Part shown: piece by piece, positions 13,333 to 25,882 of the stretch
How positions within the stretch are numbered: position 1 is the first letter of the stretch
How the letters are laid out: each line of letters starts with the position of its first letter
NCBI GenBank assembly: GCA_020740775.1
Contig: JAHEWK010000001.1
Span: 6,014,001 to 6,078,000, forward strand
From: Ilyonectria destructans
Taxonomy: Eukaryota; Ascomycota; Sordariomycetes; Hypocreales; Nectriaceae
Direction of reading: 5' to 3'
DNA: 64,000 nt
Made by a program: the position numbers and the translations under genes
Notes under the pieces: model-generated
Databases searched by the model: none
Seen by the model: only the letters and a program-made list of their open reading frames with translations
What the model was told of the DNA's origin: nothing

Positions 13333-15018
13333 TTATCTTGGTGGGCCTTCGCCGGGTCTCCGCGTTGCCCACCCTGTTTCCTGCGGGCGTGGCTGTACCG
13401 AGACCCACTGGCCAGTTCTGGGATCCTGCTCTTGGACGTGTGTTGGTCCAGCCGTCGGAGGTGGGGGCCCCCCCTCCATCGATCTCAAGGGTGGGAGTCT
13501 CTCGCCCCCTGTCGACGATGCCGCTGAAGTTGGCCGCGAGGGAACGCCATACGGTGGGGTTTGCATCGGAGGCAACGAGCTTGGAGACGCACCTGGATGT
13601 ACGCCTCCAGGGGTACTGTACATCGGCATGGAGAAGTCGGAGCGGTCGTCTGTTCTGCGGCGTTGTGCTTGTCGTTCGCCCGATGATAGATCGCTTGGAT
13701 AACCTTGAGGGGCCGCCATTAAAGGACTCCTCTCTGCGTAAGAGCTGCTCCTCGCCGAGGCGGGACTCGAGGGTCCGGCTGCCAAATGACTGATTCCTGA
13801 TGTCTGTGACACAATATCCCTTAGCCGATTTCGGTCGTCTCGGTAAAAGTCTCGTTGGTGTGTTAGTTCCTCAAGTTTGATCTCCAGCTGTCGCCGCTCA
13901 TCCCGGAGCTCCTGCAACTGCTTCGTATTCTCTTCTTGCATAATCTTTTTCTTCCTTCGGTGTCTTGTCGATGCCACCGCGTTCCGTTGTCTCTTCTCGT
14001 CTGCCTTCTTCGACGCTTGGGAGTAGTCTACTTGCACAGGGATCGGAGTATCGCTTCCCGGAAGTGTCATGAAGGCCTGTTGTCCCTCAGCGCCGACCAT
14101 GGCTCCGGCCATGCCATGCCTTCGCATCATTTCAGACCAAGGTGGAGCGCCCTCGTTCGTGGGACCCGTAGTCGAGAAAGACCGACCTTGTTGCATACCG
14201 GGAGGGAATTGGCCTTGGGTAGGCATTGGCGAATGCGGGTGGTGATGTTGATGTCCCTGGTAGTGACTTGGGGGCAAACCTGACGGATGCGAATGAGGAC
14301 CTGGAGATTGTATTACCGACTGAGAAAGTGACCTCGTAGGGTTGTGGCTCCCGCCGGCGGGACCTGGAGGCATTCCTGGCGGATGGTGGAGTCCGCGGTG
14401 CTGTGATCGGTGTTCATCGGGAACGTCGCTCTCGTAAGGTCTCTTGGCTGGGGACATGCTCGGGAGTGGGGGTGGACGGGCATCCACGTTGTGATGAGGT
14501 GCCTGTCCCTGACTTAGACTCATAGCTCGTGGGGGTTTCGGGCTGAGCATTCTTCTCGGGTTGTTTATGGCAGGGAAAGGGAACGCGGTCGTGGGAGAGT
14601 TGCGTTCGGAGAATGGGCCGCCTAGGGGCGTCACTGCGCCTATAGGCGTTCCTGGAAGGGATATCGAGGCAGGCTGGCTGGTTGTGAAGGGGCGGGCCGC
14701 TGTGAAAGGCCCAGGAGTTGACGTAGGGATCTCGCCCTCCGGTGGCCTTGACGTTGGGGGGAGGCCCATGTTACCTCCTTGCGCCAGGCGATGCGGTTCG
14801 GAGGGATTGAGAATGTTGTGTACACCAAGAGTCCTTGCGGGGACTAGTTGAGACCTGGTTTCGCCGTTTGTGTGAGGCACGCCGCCCAGGTCCTGTCGCA
14901 TGTCACGACCACCGTGCTTGCCGTACCTCATTGATGACGGAGAGAGTTGGTCGTCGTCGACAGGGGACCTCGAAGAGCGGCGTGAGGCATGGCGAGACGC
15001 AGGTCCTCCCTGTGACAT
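13333..15018 (-). CDS. bZIP transcription factor
   Basis: This is a 561-aa single-exon model. The bZIP lies at about residues 345-410: the basic region RQRNAVASTRHRRKKK carries the N-x7-R signature (N in NAVAS, R in RHR). A leucine/hydrophobic heptad stretch follows (LQELRDERRQLEIKLEEL). The rest is Pro/Ser/Gly-rich low complexity, as is usual for fungal regulators. A segment near the N-terminus (RTLGVHNILNP) is a motif seen in several ascomycete transcription factors. The frame stays open another 147 codons upstream but contains no ATG, so the first in-frame ATG at 15018 was chosen. Target genes cannot be told from sequence. An upstream exon is possible. Confidence 0.82.
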   Translation of the reverse strand: MSQGGPASRHASRRSSRSPVDDDQLSPSSMRYGKHGGRDMRQDLGGVPHTNGETRSQLVPARTLGVHNILNPSEPHRLAQGGNMGLPPTSRPPEGEIPTSTPGPFTAARPFTTSQPASISLPGTPIGAVTPLGGPFSERNSPTTAFPFPAINNPRRMLSPKPPRAMSLSQGQAPHHNVDARPPPLPSMSPAKRPYESDVPDEHRSQHRGLHHPPGMPPGPAGGSHNPTRSLSQSVIQSPGPHSHPSGLPPSHYQGHQHHHPHSPMPTQGQFPPGMQQGRSFSTTGPTNEGAPPWSEMMRRHGMAGAMVGAEGQQAFMTLPGSDTPIPVQVDYSQASKKADEKRQRNAVASTRHRRKKKIMQEENTKQLQELRDERRQLEIKLEELTHQRDFYRDDRNRLRDIVSQTSGISHLAAGPSSPASARSSSYAERSPLMAAPQGYPSDLSSGERQAQRRRTDDRSDFSMPMYSTPGGVHPGASPSSLPPMQTPPYGVPSRPTSAASSTGGERLPPLRSMEGGPPPPTAGPTHVQEQDPRTGQWVSVQPRPQETGWATRRPGEGPPR

Positions 15019-15657
15019 CGGGGCCTGATCGCCTTCGCACTCCTGGCCACGAGGACCGGCACATCGACCCTCCCCAACTCCAGTCAGCGACGGTTGGTGG
15101 TTGTCCTTGGCCGAGGAGGACTGGTGAAGCGAGAAGCTCTGCGGAGGCCAGGTGGGACTTGAAGGTGTTCGCGGAGAATTCGGTGTTGCGCCGGTAGAGT
15201 CGGTTCCGGCGGAGCTGGGGCTGCCCCGAGTGTTTTGTGACTGTGGCCACAGGCCTACCGACTGGATCGCCACCTTGAGCGTGTTGTGTATGGGGACTAG
15301 CTGGGGATTGCTACCCAAACAGTCCCAACGAAGAGCGGAGGTATTAGAGGACGAGATGGCAGATGCCAACTTCGAGGAGGAGGAAAGATCCCGAGGCGAC
15401 AGGATGTCCGCCTGCTCCCGTGATCTTCTTTGCACGGGACGGAACCTAACTTCAGGCAACCCCAGTCGATGTTGCCGGGGTCACTTTCGTCGGGATGCGG
15501 GAAATGGGCGTCCAAAGATTGGTCGCGTCCAAGCAATCGGAGACCAGAGCCGTGGCTAGCTGGTGATCAATAAGCTGAGTCGGCACGGCAGAAGTCGCCA
15601 CGAGGGGCCTGATACGAGAGCGAGCGCTCGGGTGATCAGAAGGGGGCCGAGCTGGAT

Positions 15658-15675
15658 TCACTCGGTGTTCGTCAT
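15658..15675 (-). promoter_or_regulatory. Candidate 5-codon upstream ORF in the bZIP leader
   Basis: This is the only ATG noticed on the minus strand between about 15.7 kb and the bZIP start. It encodes five codons then TGA, about 640 nt before the proposed start. Upstream ORFs in bZIP leaders are a known route to translational control in fungi (for example the GCN4/cpc-1 type). Whether this region is transcribed as leader is inference. Confidence 0.3.
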
Positions 15676-18600
15676 CAACAGAGATGAGAGGCGCAAGTGA
15701 TGGTTGCCAGACAACCTGGGGTGTACAGGGGGATGATGAGCGCAGTAGGATAGTGGTCGGCAAATCAAATAACCCAAGTCCAGTCTCTTCCTTGTGAATG
15801 GCCGGGTGGGCGTGGAGGGCCAAAACAAAGGTGGATTGGTGAATTACCAGCCAAAGCAATCCGCTCGCCTCGTACTTTTTAATAATTGGCCTTGAAGGCG
15901 TCTGCTCTCAACGAGCCTTGTCGATGAGGAAGCTTCAAGTTGGAGAGGTGACAGGGCTAGCTGCAAAGGAGTAAAGCAAGATTCGTGGTGCTAGCGGATG
16001 GTGCCCAATAAACGAGGTATTGCCAACGGTTTTGCAGGAGACGATTGTGGACGAGGGGACTCGGCAACTGAACGGTGAGGCTTGTGCAAAGCAAGAGAAG
16101 GAGAAAGTGACAAGAGGTAGAAGATGAATGAAACCAAGCCAAGCACTGGGACCAGGAAGCAAGTGATGTAGTAGTAAGATGCTACTGGAGTCGTCCCGCA
16201 CCGCCGCCAACAAAACGAATCCCTGTACGCATGCCGAAGACCTAGCAGCTGGGTCCTTGATGGACCACACTGTGTTATTTCTTCTGTATTTGCCATGCCA
16301 TGCAGGCCTTGCAAGAGGGAGGGCTCTCCCGTGCCGGACTGTTATCATGCCCCAAAAGGGGCGGGGGGGCCTGGTTGTCAAGTCCATCAACGCATGGGTC
16401 GAGGTCCCGCAACTTGGGGGCTTTGACCAGGGTATTTCATGGTACAGGAAGCCGGGACCAGTCGCCGGAACTGGGGCTAGAGCTGGCACTGGGCACCTAA
16501 CGATGGGATACTTACTGCGTAGTACTCGTAGCACTTGGGACGATCCATTAACCTGTCGACCGGGGTCGCCAAGACGACCAGGAACGGCCAGCAAGCACAT
16601 ACTAGGGTGCCCGCCGCCCCATGCTGCCCATGCACCAAAGACTCCGTGGTGCCAAGCCCATAACAGGGCTTAGACGGGTTGGGTGCGATGAGGTTCCGGG
16701 GCCCGGGGAGCTACTGTAGCTTTGCCGTCATGTGCGTCAAGTTGCGTCTTGTTTTTTCCTCCCTGTGGTGGCAGTCGGTGTAGTAGTCTTCAGGGTGTCA
16801 AGCCAGGCCAGCCGAGGCCACCATCTTCCCTCCACCTACCGGGTTATGGAAGGCTGATGGCTGGTGACGATCCATCCGGCAGCCAAAGTAAGAATCGAGG
16901 CTGGAGCTAGGCGCTCGGGACCAAGGGGAGGCCACCCGCGAGGCCACCGCCGTGAGCAAACTTGAGCAAGCCTTGTGCCGCTGTGAGAACCATCCAATGC
17001 TGTTAGCGCCCTTGCAAAAGCTGGACGCGACACCGCCCCCCCATTCCCTAGCCCGAAGCCGGCGGGCTCCTCAAGGGACGGGGAGCGACGGCCGAGGCGG
17101 TCAATGGAGGCGCCACCAGTGTAGAACAGACCAAGACGCTCTCAGTGCGCTGCGCTGGCCGTGGACCGTGGGCCATGAACATGGGGGTAGGGCCTAACCC
17201 ATCCGCCCTCCCCTCCCACATAAGGTAGGTTGGGTAGGTACACATACCATATCTCGGCGGCGTTGAACCTGCTGCATCTCTGGATGACTCCCCGATGTGG
17301 TGGGAGGGTTGCCAAGGTGCCAACGAACGCACGTTGCTCTTGGGCGGGAGCGGCAGCCCGGTCATGCGGTCTGTATGCGACTTTGTTGGCGCGATGTGGA
17401 CATGATCTAAGTTGAATAAGGGCTAGATGCTGGCTACCCAAATGACCTCCTCGGGAACCCTAAAAAGCAAAGCAAGCGACGCGCTCTGCAGAAGAGAGAA
17501 GAGACGACAACAAGCGACGACGGACAACGAGCACGCCGCGCCGGAAGGGGGGCATGGAAGAAAAAGAACGATCGTCATGGCGCTCCGCGTCCGTGGGTTT
17601 GGGTGTGCTGCCCCGGCTGGTGCTGACGGACCCCGGTACGCCCAAGCCCCGGTACGCTTATGCGCTGTGGGCGCTGTGAGTGGCCTCCTCCCTGGCCGCC
17701 TCCCTGCTCTTCACTGGCTTATGAAGGAGCTTTCTGGTGCCCTCTGGTAGGTTGCTGGGCTCGGCTGGCATGTTGGCATGCATGTGGATGGGATGTCGAC
17801 TGCGTTTACTCGATTCCATGTCGGGACAATGATGGGGATAAAAAGCCAAATCCAGCCATCGCGCGCCCTCATGGCGGACGGGCTGCCTTCTCAGGCACAG
17901 CACCCGACGCTGCCGGCAGCACCAGCAAGGAGAGCGACAGGACGACGAAGGACTGGCGCGTCTGGCACGTACAGCGTGGCACAGCATTTGCATGGCATAC
18001 ATACATACACAGGAGCATGGCATAACATGGCAGCGCGTGGCTTCGGCCCCGACGGGAGCTGTGGGACCGCGGGATGGCTGGACGGGCTGCTGGCCAAATC
18101 TCACGCCCTACTTGACTGGTCGTCCAAGGTGCGCATGCCACCCATCTGCTGGTTCTAGCACGAAAGGCCTCAGTCTAACAGCTCGTGTCCCAAAGGAGAT
18201 ATATCGACAATTGTGGCAGCTTTCGTTGGACTCTTGAGACAATGTTGCAGGCTCACGTCGACCAAAGGGAAAAAAAACGCCCACCGCCACATGGGGAAGA
18301 ATGATGTCTTGCTTTGGGGCGTGCGGGTACGGCCGTACGCTCTATGGAGAAGCATGCGGTCGCGCTGTAGGACACGGGGGGCGTGGCAGGATGACGAGCT
18401 ACTACGTCGATGGCAGCATTGGCGGGTCTGGTGGGAGCTTCAGGGACGAATTGTCGCAGGGCACAGGTTGTCAGATTCTAGGCGACTCCAGCAATGACTT
18501 TGTGTTGGCGAACTGAAGTTTTCTCAGAAAGGAACTTTTTTGTCCGCCATAAAGTATGTAAGGTGGGTAGGTACGTTGGGAAGGTGAGTTTTACCATGCC

Positions 18601-21600
18601 CAAGGAAGGTGCAAGCAAACCGCATAGAAAAAGTAAACATTGTCCTTCCCAACAGTGTAAGCAGGTACGCTCACCCACACCCACAGCAGCAATGACTGGT
18701 AGCCTGAGGAATCTTCCTTTATACACGTAGTAGTGAGGCAAACAATTTGTCCTCCCATCCACAAGCTTCTGAGACCAAGTCAACGTCTTTTTCTCTCCGT
18801 CTCGGCAAAAGTCCTCGCGCCTCACTTGCCAAGCCAAAGTACGAATCGCTGGGTTTGGAGCTACTTCTCTTTTGCCTGCCGCAATCCGGGCCACACCATA
18901 TCAAGCTTTCGTGCCTGGGTAGGCAAACGCATCACCATCGCACGGCACAATGCAATAACTGACCTGCGTGGAAGTGCGGAACCCCCTGCTCGACATCTGC
19001 CCCCGTGGTCGTCAACAGCCCTGTTTCACAGCCAAGTACCGAAGGAAACAAGGTCCGCATGGTTGAGTCTCAGTCATTGACTCGTCGCTGGTGTCAAAAG
19101 GAAAAGGAAAGAAAAAACACCATGATCCTCGTCTCGCTCCAGATGCCGTCACTTCTCATTTCGTGTGCAAGGCGTTTCGGTCACCGCTAGGATCTCACTC
19201 ACATCATCCTTGTAGGCTTGCACTCTCTTTCTCACAGCTCTGAATCTGTGTCTCGCCCTCATCATGCGCCACGATGACTCGGTCCCTGAACAAGCCTCGG
19301 CCGTTACGCTGCTGTGTTGTACCCTGGACACCTCTGAATCCTTTTGGCTGCAACCTCATCCGAGTTGCCGAGTTGGGCCACGACTGCACGAAGGCCATGT
19401 GTAATGCGGTTGACGCACGTGTCTCACGGAGAACACCAGTTCTTTCTGCAACTGCATGCTACTTGGTGGTTCACGGTTCTCGTCTTGACCTCTCTCGTCT
19501 CCAAGTTCAATAACGCGGCGATATGCGGCAACATGGCCGAGGGGTGGTGTGCACGCATCGACGCTACTGAGGAGCCCCGTCTCGTGGTACACCGAAAAAA
19601 CAGGACAGCTCTGACGGGCCACGGTACGTAGTCTAGCTGCAGGACCAGGGGTTGGCTGGGGCAACCTTGTTGTGGAGCTGCAAGGTCCGCTGCGGCCAAT
19701 ATGCAACCGCTCCCACGACAGTTGTGCTTAGCGGCTCGACTACTCCTGCATCACCTCGACGCCGGAGCCCTCGCTGGCACCAGGCGCCCGTTCCGGTGCA
19801 GTGGTTGGAGCCAAGGCCTAGGGAGTTTTTCATCGGTGTGCGATGCGCCAGGCATTACGTATGTCACGCGCGAGGCGGACAGACCCGATCGTGGCAGACT
19901 ACTGTATATGGCGGCGGGAGCGGGATCACTTCCTCTAGCTCACCACCAATCAGCCCTTGGAGAACCAGAGCCATCGTGAACGGCTGGCGTCGACGCCCAG
20001 CCTCATTGAGTATTGCCGCGGCGAACCACGTCTGCCTCCATCGTTGGGTGATCCAACAGGCATCGCGAAGCTCATCTACTATGTGCATGGTTGGGATGAG
20101 GTTGTCCTTGGCCGAGGGTATGTGCGCTGCCTGTCTCGACAGGGCATGGGCTTCAAGAGGAAGGGCCAGCTGCTGGCCCGACCCCACGGGCCCCATGGGC
20201 GGCGAGCGAGCGCAGACAAACAGGAGCCAGAGGTTTGGAAATAGTGACGGCTTTGAGAGCCTGGATCGACTGGGGTTAGGATTGATGGGCATATGCGACC
20301 ATCGTGTGAGTGGCTCGGTCCTGGCTAGGATGAGGTGACGTTGCCACGCTCGTCGCGGGCTTGGTTGTCTCCCGGTGGCCGGTCACGAGCTGGAGAGGAA
20401 ATGAAGCTTGAAGAGCAGCGAAATTAGCTGGGTATGGGGGCGGTAGCAACACGAACAGGGCCACGCAGCACTCGACGGCGGTGGCTTAACATTTCACATC
20501 AAGGCGTGGAGGACCCAGGAGTTTCTCCAGCCGCAGTATTCGGCGTCGATACTCGAAAGCCACGCTGGACGGGACGGGGCGTGTTTGGCATTGCTTGCCG
20601 CAGGCCTAGACACTGCTAACTAAGAATAAGACTTGGACCCATTTTCTGTCGGGTCCAAGCCCGACCTTGTCTGCTAGCAACTCTTAGCGCGGCGAGTCTG
20701 TCCCTTCGCAAATGAGAAGCACCTGTGAGGGCTGGCTGGTGGTGATGGCAGTGGGGGCAGACAGGTGGCCGATGAGACCACGGTCCATGTTATGGGCGCC
20801 AATCCTGAGTGGGATGTACTTGGTGTACGTAGTAGCATCATGAGTCCCCCGGTGATGCTGAATGAACTGGCAGAGGCCGCTTGGAGCGAACGGGAAATGG
20901 AGTCTACGCGCTGGCAGTCTCGGCAGCAACGGGGCAGCCGGGTTGTTGTTGGTTCCGACCAGATCTCGAGGTATGTACGAATATGGCCCTTGTCATCTGG
21001 GGAGCGTGATGACCAGGTTGTCAACGTTGACGTGCCTCTTAGCCCCTGCACCCAATACGACGGGACAAAGTTCTGTCGGCAGGCCTGGTCTGGCCCCAAC
21101 GAGGATCCGAGCAAGGGACGCAAGTGAGACCAGATGAGACGAGAGATGACGGCAGTAAATAAGCAATCTCTGGAGTCAACAGGCCGGATCCCTACCTGCG
21201 GGACTGGTGCTGGGTCTCTCTGGGTGTTCTACTTCAGGTGCCTTGCCCGTTCCAGCTCTGGACGGCATCCGAATCGAGCCATCACGCACGCTTTCATCCC
21301 CGTCCTCATACCGGGCCGTCCCTAGTAATCTTTGGGACCCTATGGCCGTTGCTCGCTCAAACCTGTCTTGACCGTGTCTAGACAAAGCACTACCGGTATG
21401 TTACTACTACTACGTATGTAGTATGTTCGTACTGTACCTCCCCCGCCGAGCTAACTTGCTCCAGATGCCGCAATCATGTTTTATTGATTAGCCGCCGTTT
21501 GCCTCCCATGCCCTCCACGATCCGTCTTGTTTCCTCTCGTCTCGTCTCCATCCGCCTGTTGTCCATCCAGCTTGTCCCAAGTCGTCGCCCTGCTTGCTCG

Positions 21601-24600
21601 AACCCCACAAGCCTATCCGTCCACCGGAGGGCATTGAGGCGATCAGCGTGGTCTCGAGGGTCTCGAGGGCCTCGCCCAACGAGTCCCCCTTGTCTAGCAG
21701 CGGCGATCATTGGCCTTGGACCTCCCGTGACCAAGGCATCCTAGCGGTCAAGGCGGGCATAAGCAAGCCGCTGGAACACCCACCAGCTAGCCAGCGACCA
21801 CCACATGTACCTATGGCATGCATTGCGTCCTGCAACTAATCCGCCCTGTCGCACCCTCCCCTCACCAGCAAGGTGATGTGCTGGTCTGCCCTGGCCGCTG
21901 AGTACCGACGCTACCCCGAGCAGGCACTCACATACATGCTCCGTACGCAGACCTGCATCGTTTCGTCCGTGCTGCGTCGTTCGCCGGGAGCGTGTGACCG
22001 GGGTCTGGTTCATGCAGGATCCTCATGCATGGGTTGGCAATGCAGTATTGATGCACCGACGCACGCACCGTGGCCAGCGGTCGGCATAGGCGCTGCAGTG
22101 CGAGCTGCGGAGCTGATGCAGGTCGCCCCACGGGTGCCGTCGCCCAACGGTTCCTCCGTCCGCTTCACTTGCCTTGCGTGCTGATGATGCAGGTCGCTAT
22201 TCGGGGTGTGGCGGTGTGTGTCTCGCCTGCGTGCGTCGTTGCCGGCCTTACCTACATGCGGGTTCTGCGGGTTGAGCTGTCTTTTTTGCTGTGTTGTCCT
22301 TCTGGTTGCCAGTGTATAGGCGCGCGTGTGTCTGTCGGTAAGTATGTGCGTGCGTTGGTGGCCTGGCGTGGGTGTGGTAGTCTGCGCAATGATGGCCATG
22401 TTGATGCCCGATGACGACCTGATGAGCCCCCCATGTTCCCGTCACTGGAGGAGGGGCGAGGATCCTTCACGATAGCGCGTCGGATCGTGGTATCCGGCGG
22501 ATTTCTCTTTGAAGTTGGTCTGGGCCTCTGACTGTTCGGACGAGCACGGCCGCATCTCGTCAGCTCGGGGCGTGAGGTTTGTTCTTGGTTGGGGCAGAGT
22601 GCGGAGCTAGACGGTGGAGAGTGCGGAATCGAGGAAGAGAAGACGTATGGGGAAACAACTTGGTTAGTTGGTGGGCTTCCCGCTCCACGTTGGCTCTTGG
22701 CTTCATTCATGTTTGGTGTGGATAGTCCGTGCCATCAGCCGAAGCCCCTGAGCGTAGCCGAAGCCATTTGACGAAGATGAATGAGGAGCACGGAAGGGGC
22801 TGGCTGGCACGTTGCGGGCGTTGAGCCTTGATCAATAAGTCGTGCTACCAACCCCGAGTGTAACGTGAACTCATCAAAGTTCAGCTTTGTGGGGGACGGG
22901 CAAAAGCAAGCGGGAGTGAGTTCTCGTCCGCATCGTTTTGGGGCCACGTGAAACTGGTGCAATGGAATCGGATTATCCATGATTCCATATCGAAGATGGA
23001 TATTTTGGTGGGCGTGCATGCGCGCATCCATCCGTACAGTACGGACTACAACGACGGACTACGGTACTTTCAACTTGCGGCAGAAGTGGCTGTGGATCCG
23101 GAAACGGAGACGGGCCTGCAGACGGACTGAGGAACTTGCGGTGATGGAGTCTGGGTTGCTGGTGACGGCGGTAGCTTGAAGGTCCGATGCCCATGCGCAT
23201 GCCTTGGACCCTCTCGTCTCATCCTTCGGCACCGGATGAATATCCCCCTCTGTGTAACATGTTTCTTCTTGACGGTGCTTGTTCGGCGATGGCGCATGCG
23301 CCACGGAGAAGCAAAATGACGACGTGTTTCGAGTGCATAGTCACGCTGCTATGGATTCACCTCCCCAGCTAATTCGTCAGATAAGCAAACACATCGGGAA
23401 CAAACTTCAACTAAGGCGCATCTCATCTGCCTGGCCGGGCTTGGCTGGTGATACCGGGTGAGTCGGATCCCCACCCGGCCGATACGAGCGATCTTTGACT
23501 CCGATTGCGACTGGTTCGCCAACACGCCGTTTGAGAAAAAATAAAAAAGGCAAAAACCTTCCGCGACCGCCGTGTACTTGCTTGTTGGTGTTGGACTCAG
23601 CCCAGTGCGACGTTGGACCCGGGGGCACCTCCGACCGAGCCTACTGGCCGCAAGCCTACCGCCCGCAAGCCCACCGCCCGCCGCCGCCAGCCCCCCTCCC
23701 AAGACACCCCCGATAGTGCCGGAGCGGCCAACTCCCCAATCGCGTTGCTCAATTGCGACGACGCCGTCCCGACAGTCTGGGACGGGGTTCAAGGAAGGTG
23801 AGATTGTTGCAGCGGGATGCCTGGGAACAAACGCCACAGCCCAGACCAGGCCAAGGCCCGCGCCAATGTACCCCGTATGAAGTACAAGAAGAAAAGTAGT
23901 AAAAAGGGTGTTGGCCGTTTGGTCGACTCGTTGGTCGACTGCAGTCTGCAGGCCTCCTGCTGTCGAAACACGCATGACGTAACCCAATGATATTTTCTTT
24001 TTCCTCCCGGGTCCTGGGGATATCCCACAATGCTCGTCGAGGTGGATGGAATGGAGAGGTGGCACCTCTCGATGCAGTGCGGTGCAGTGCAGTGCAGGCC
24101 GGGACAAGGGTTTCTTCAACGTCCATCTGGGGAATCGGATGGGGTTTCCGAGGGCAGGCCCTGCTATAGACGAGGATAAGCATAGATAGCCGCGCCGTCA
24201 TGCATGTCCCCGGGGAATGGCGAGATCAGGCACCGCGTTGAATCATGTTCGTGGTGGAGGTGACGGCCGGATCCCAGGCCCGCCCGACCCGGGGACTCGG
24301 CGCCGGGAACGTTGTGCGACCCCTCCGCCCGCAAAGTGTGTGCGCATGTCTCGTTCCGAACTACAGCGAAAGAGCCGCAAGAGGAATGATGCCATGATAT
24401 AAGTCGTGAGATCCCCTCGCTGGGCCCCGCGCGTTGCAGTACGCGCTGTTCCGTCCGCGTACTGTTGCTCTGGTGCTTCCACTTGCGCGAAAGGGCAGCT
24501 CCGCTCGGTTTCTCGCCCGAACCGGACCGAACTGGCCCCATCGTCACTTGTTGAACGGCCATATCAACCCCGCTGCCCGCATTATCCCCCAGCGCATCGT

Positions 24601-24704
24601 CAAGCAAAAGCCGCAACTCACAACGGCTGAAAATCCCCTACCAATTCGGACTCGCATCCTCGTTTCAAAGCAGAATTGCCGCAAGACAAGACGCAAATCA
24701 CGCA
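15676..24704. other. Nine-kilobase gene-free stretch
   Basis: Many frames of 60-250 codons occur, but none has recognisable domains, consistent codon usage or intron-linked conserved sequence. Most overlap equally long frames on the other strand, as expected for GC-rich non-coding DNA. Local features are a run of TAC/GTA-rich palindromic sequence near 21405-21435, a GC-rich imperfect repeat near 23640-23700 and a short GCAGT-rich repeat near 24073-24096. It may contain long leaders, non-coding RNAs or old decayed DNA. Confidence 0.5.
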
Positions 24705-25882
24705 ATGGCCGATCTTCAACGGTGGACGGTCGAGGAGCCCTGGCTCGACCTGCACTGCCTCCTCGGCGAGGGCCCCTTCTACGAGAAGAAGACCAACACG
24801 GTGCGCTTCGTCGACATCAAGAAGAAGCACCTGCACCGCGTCTCGGTGGCCGAGGGCCCGTCGTCGCTGACGACGCTCCAGCTGGACGTCTGCCCGACGG
24901 TGACGGCCGACATCGTGGGCGTGGACCCCAGCGACCGCATCGCGCTGGGCATCAAGTACGGGCTCGCGGTGCTCGACGTCCAGAAGGGCACGTACGAGCT
25001 CATCCAGCCGTTCCACGAGCCGCGCAACGAGCGCGTGCGGAGCAACGACGGCGCGGCCGATCCGCACGGGCGCTTCTGGCTGGGGAGCATGACGGACTTT
25101 GGGCTCGGGCCGTTCCAGGTCGAAGGTGAGTTATCTGAGATGTTTTGATATCATGATGCCCTCGGCCCTCTCTCAGCCCCTCATGACTGGGGACCCTCAG
25201 GGGGGGCAGAGACCCAGGACTAGGGGATTTATTACACGCCACTTTGTACCACAAAGCTACATGACGGCACAGATGACGCAGCGATGGCTCCAGAGATGTC
25301 CCCTCTTTGCTCATCATGTGCTCTCATTCATGTCCCGTTAGCCTGGTGTTCCCTCGCTCTCTCGGAATTAACGTCTGCATGTGCTAACCCTCCTGCATAG
25401 GCGCGCTCTTCCGCATGGACGCCAACTCCCGGGAGGAGGCCGTCACTGACCTCACCATCCCCAACACCCCCGGCTTCTCGTCCGACGGGCGCACGCTGTA
25501 CTTTACGCACTCGTCTGCGCGGCAGATCCTGGCGTTCGACTACGACGTGGATGGCGCCGGCGGCCTCTCGAACCGGCGGCTGTTCTACCAGCACGACGGC
25601 ACGGGCGAGCCCGACGGCTTCCGCATCGACGTGGACGGCAACCTGTGGACGGCCGTCTACGGCGAGTCGCGGGTGCTCAAGGTCAGCCCCGCGGGCGTCG
25701 TCGTGGGCGAGGTGCGGCTGCCGACGCGCAACATTACGTGCGTGCAGTTTGTGGGCACCGAGCTGGTGATTACGTCGGCGGCCGACGAGGAGGGGGAGGG
25801 GAAGAGCAAGGAGTATGGAGGGGCCGTGTTCCGGGTGGATGTTGGGACCAGGGGCCTGGATCTGCACGAGTTTAGGCTGTAG
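24705..25882 (+). CDS. SMP-30/gluconolactonase/LRE-like family protein
   Basis: This is a 300-aa model with exons 24705-25125 and 25401-25882. The intron is 275 nt, unusually long for this window (GTGAGT donor, GCATAG acceptor), and joins QVEG to ALFRMD. The fold is a six-bladed propeller of the regucalcin type. The metal-site residues are visible: Glu in LGEGPFYE (about residue 22), Asn in RSNDGAADP and Asp in GFRIDVDGNLW. The downstream SSDGRTLYFTHS motif is typical. Known family members hydrolyse lactones of sugar acids; the substrate here cannot be told. It stands alone with more than 2 kb of gene-free DNA on both sides, so context gives no pathway. The GC content of the exons is very high. 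Confidence 0.9.

Noticed and set aside
19652..20338. 228-codon plus-strand frame
   Set aside because: Arg/Ser/Trp-rich random-like translation, overlapped by comparable frames on the opposite strand.
23349..24119. 256-codon minus-strand frame
   Set aside because: The Gly/Ala run comes from a local GC-rich repeat. The rest lacks any recognisable sequence.
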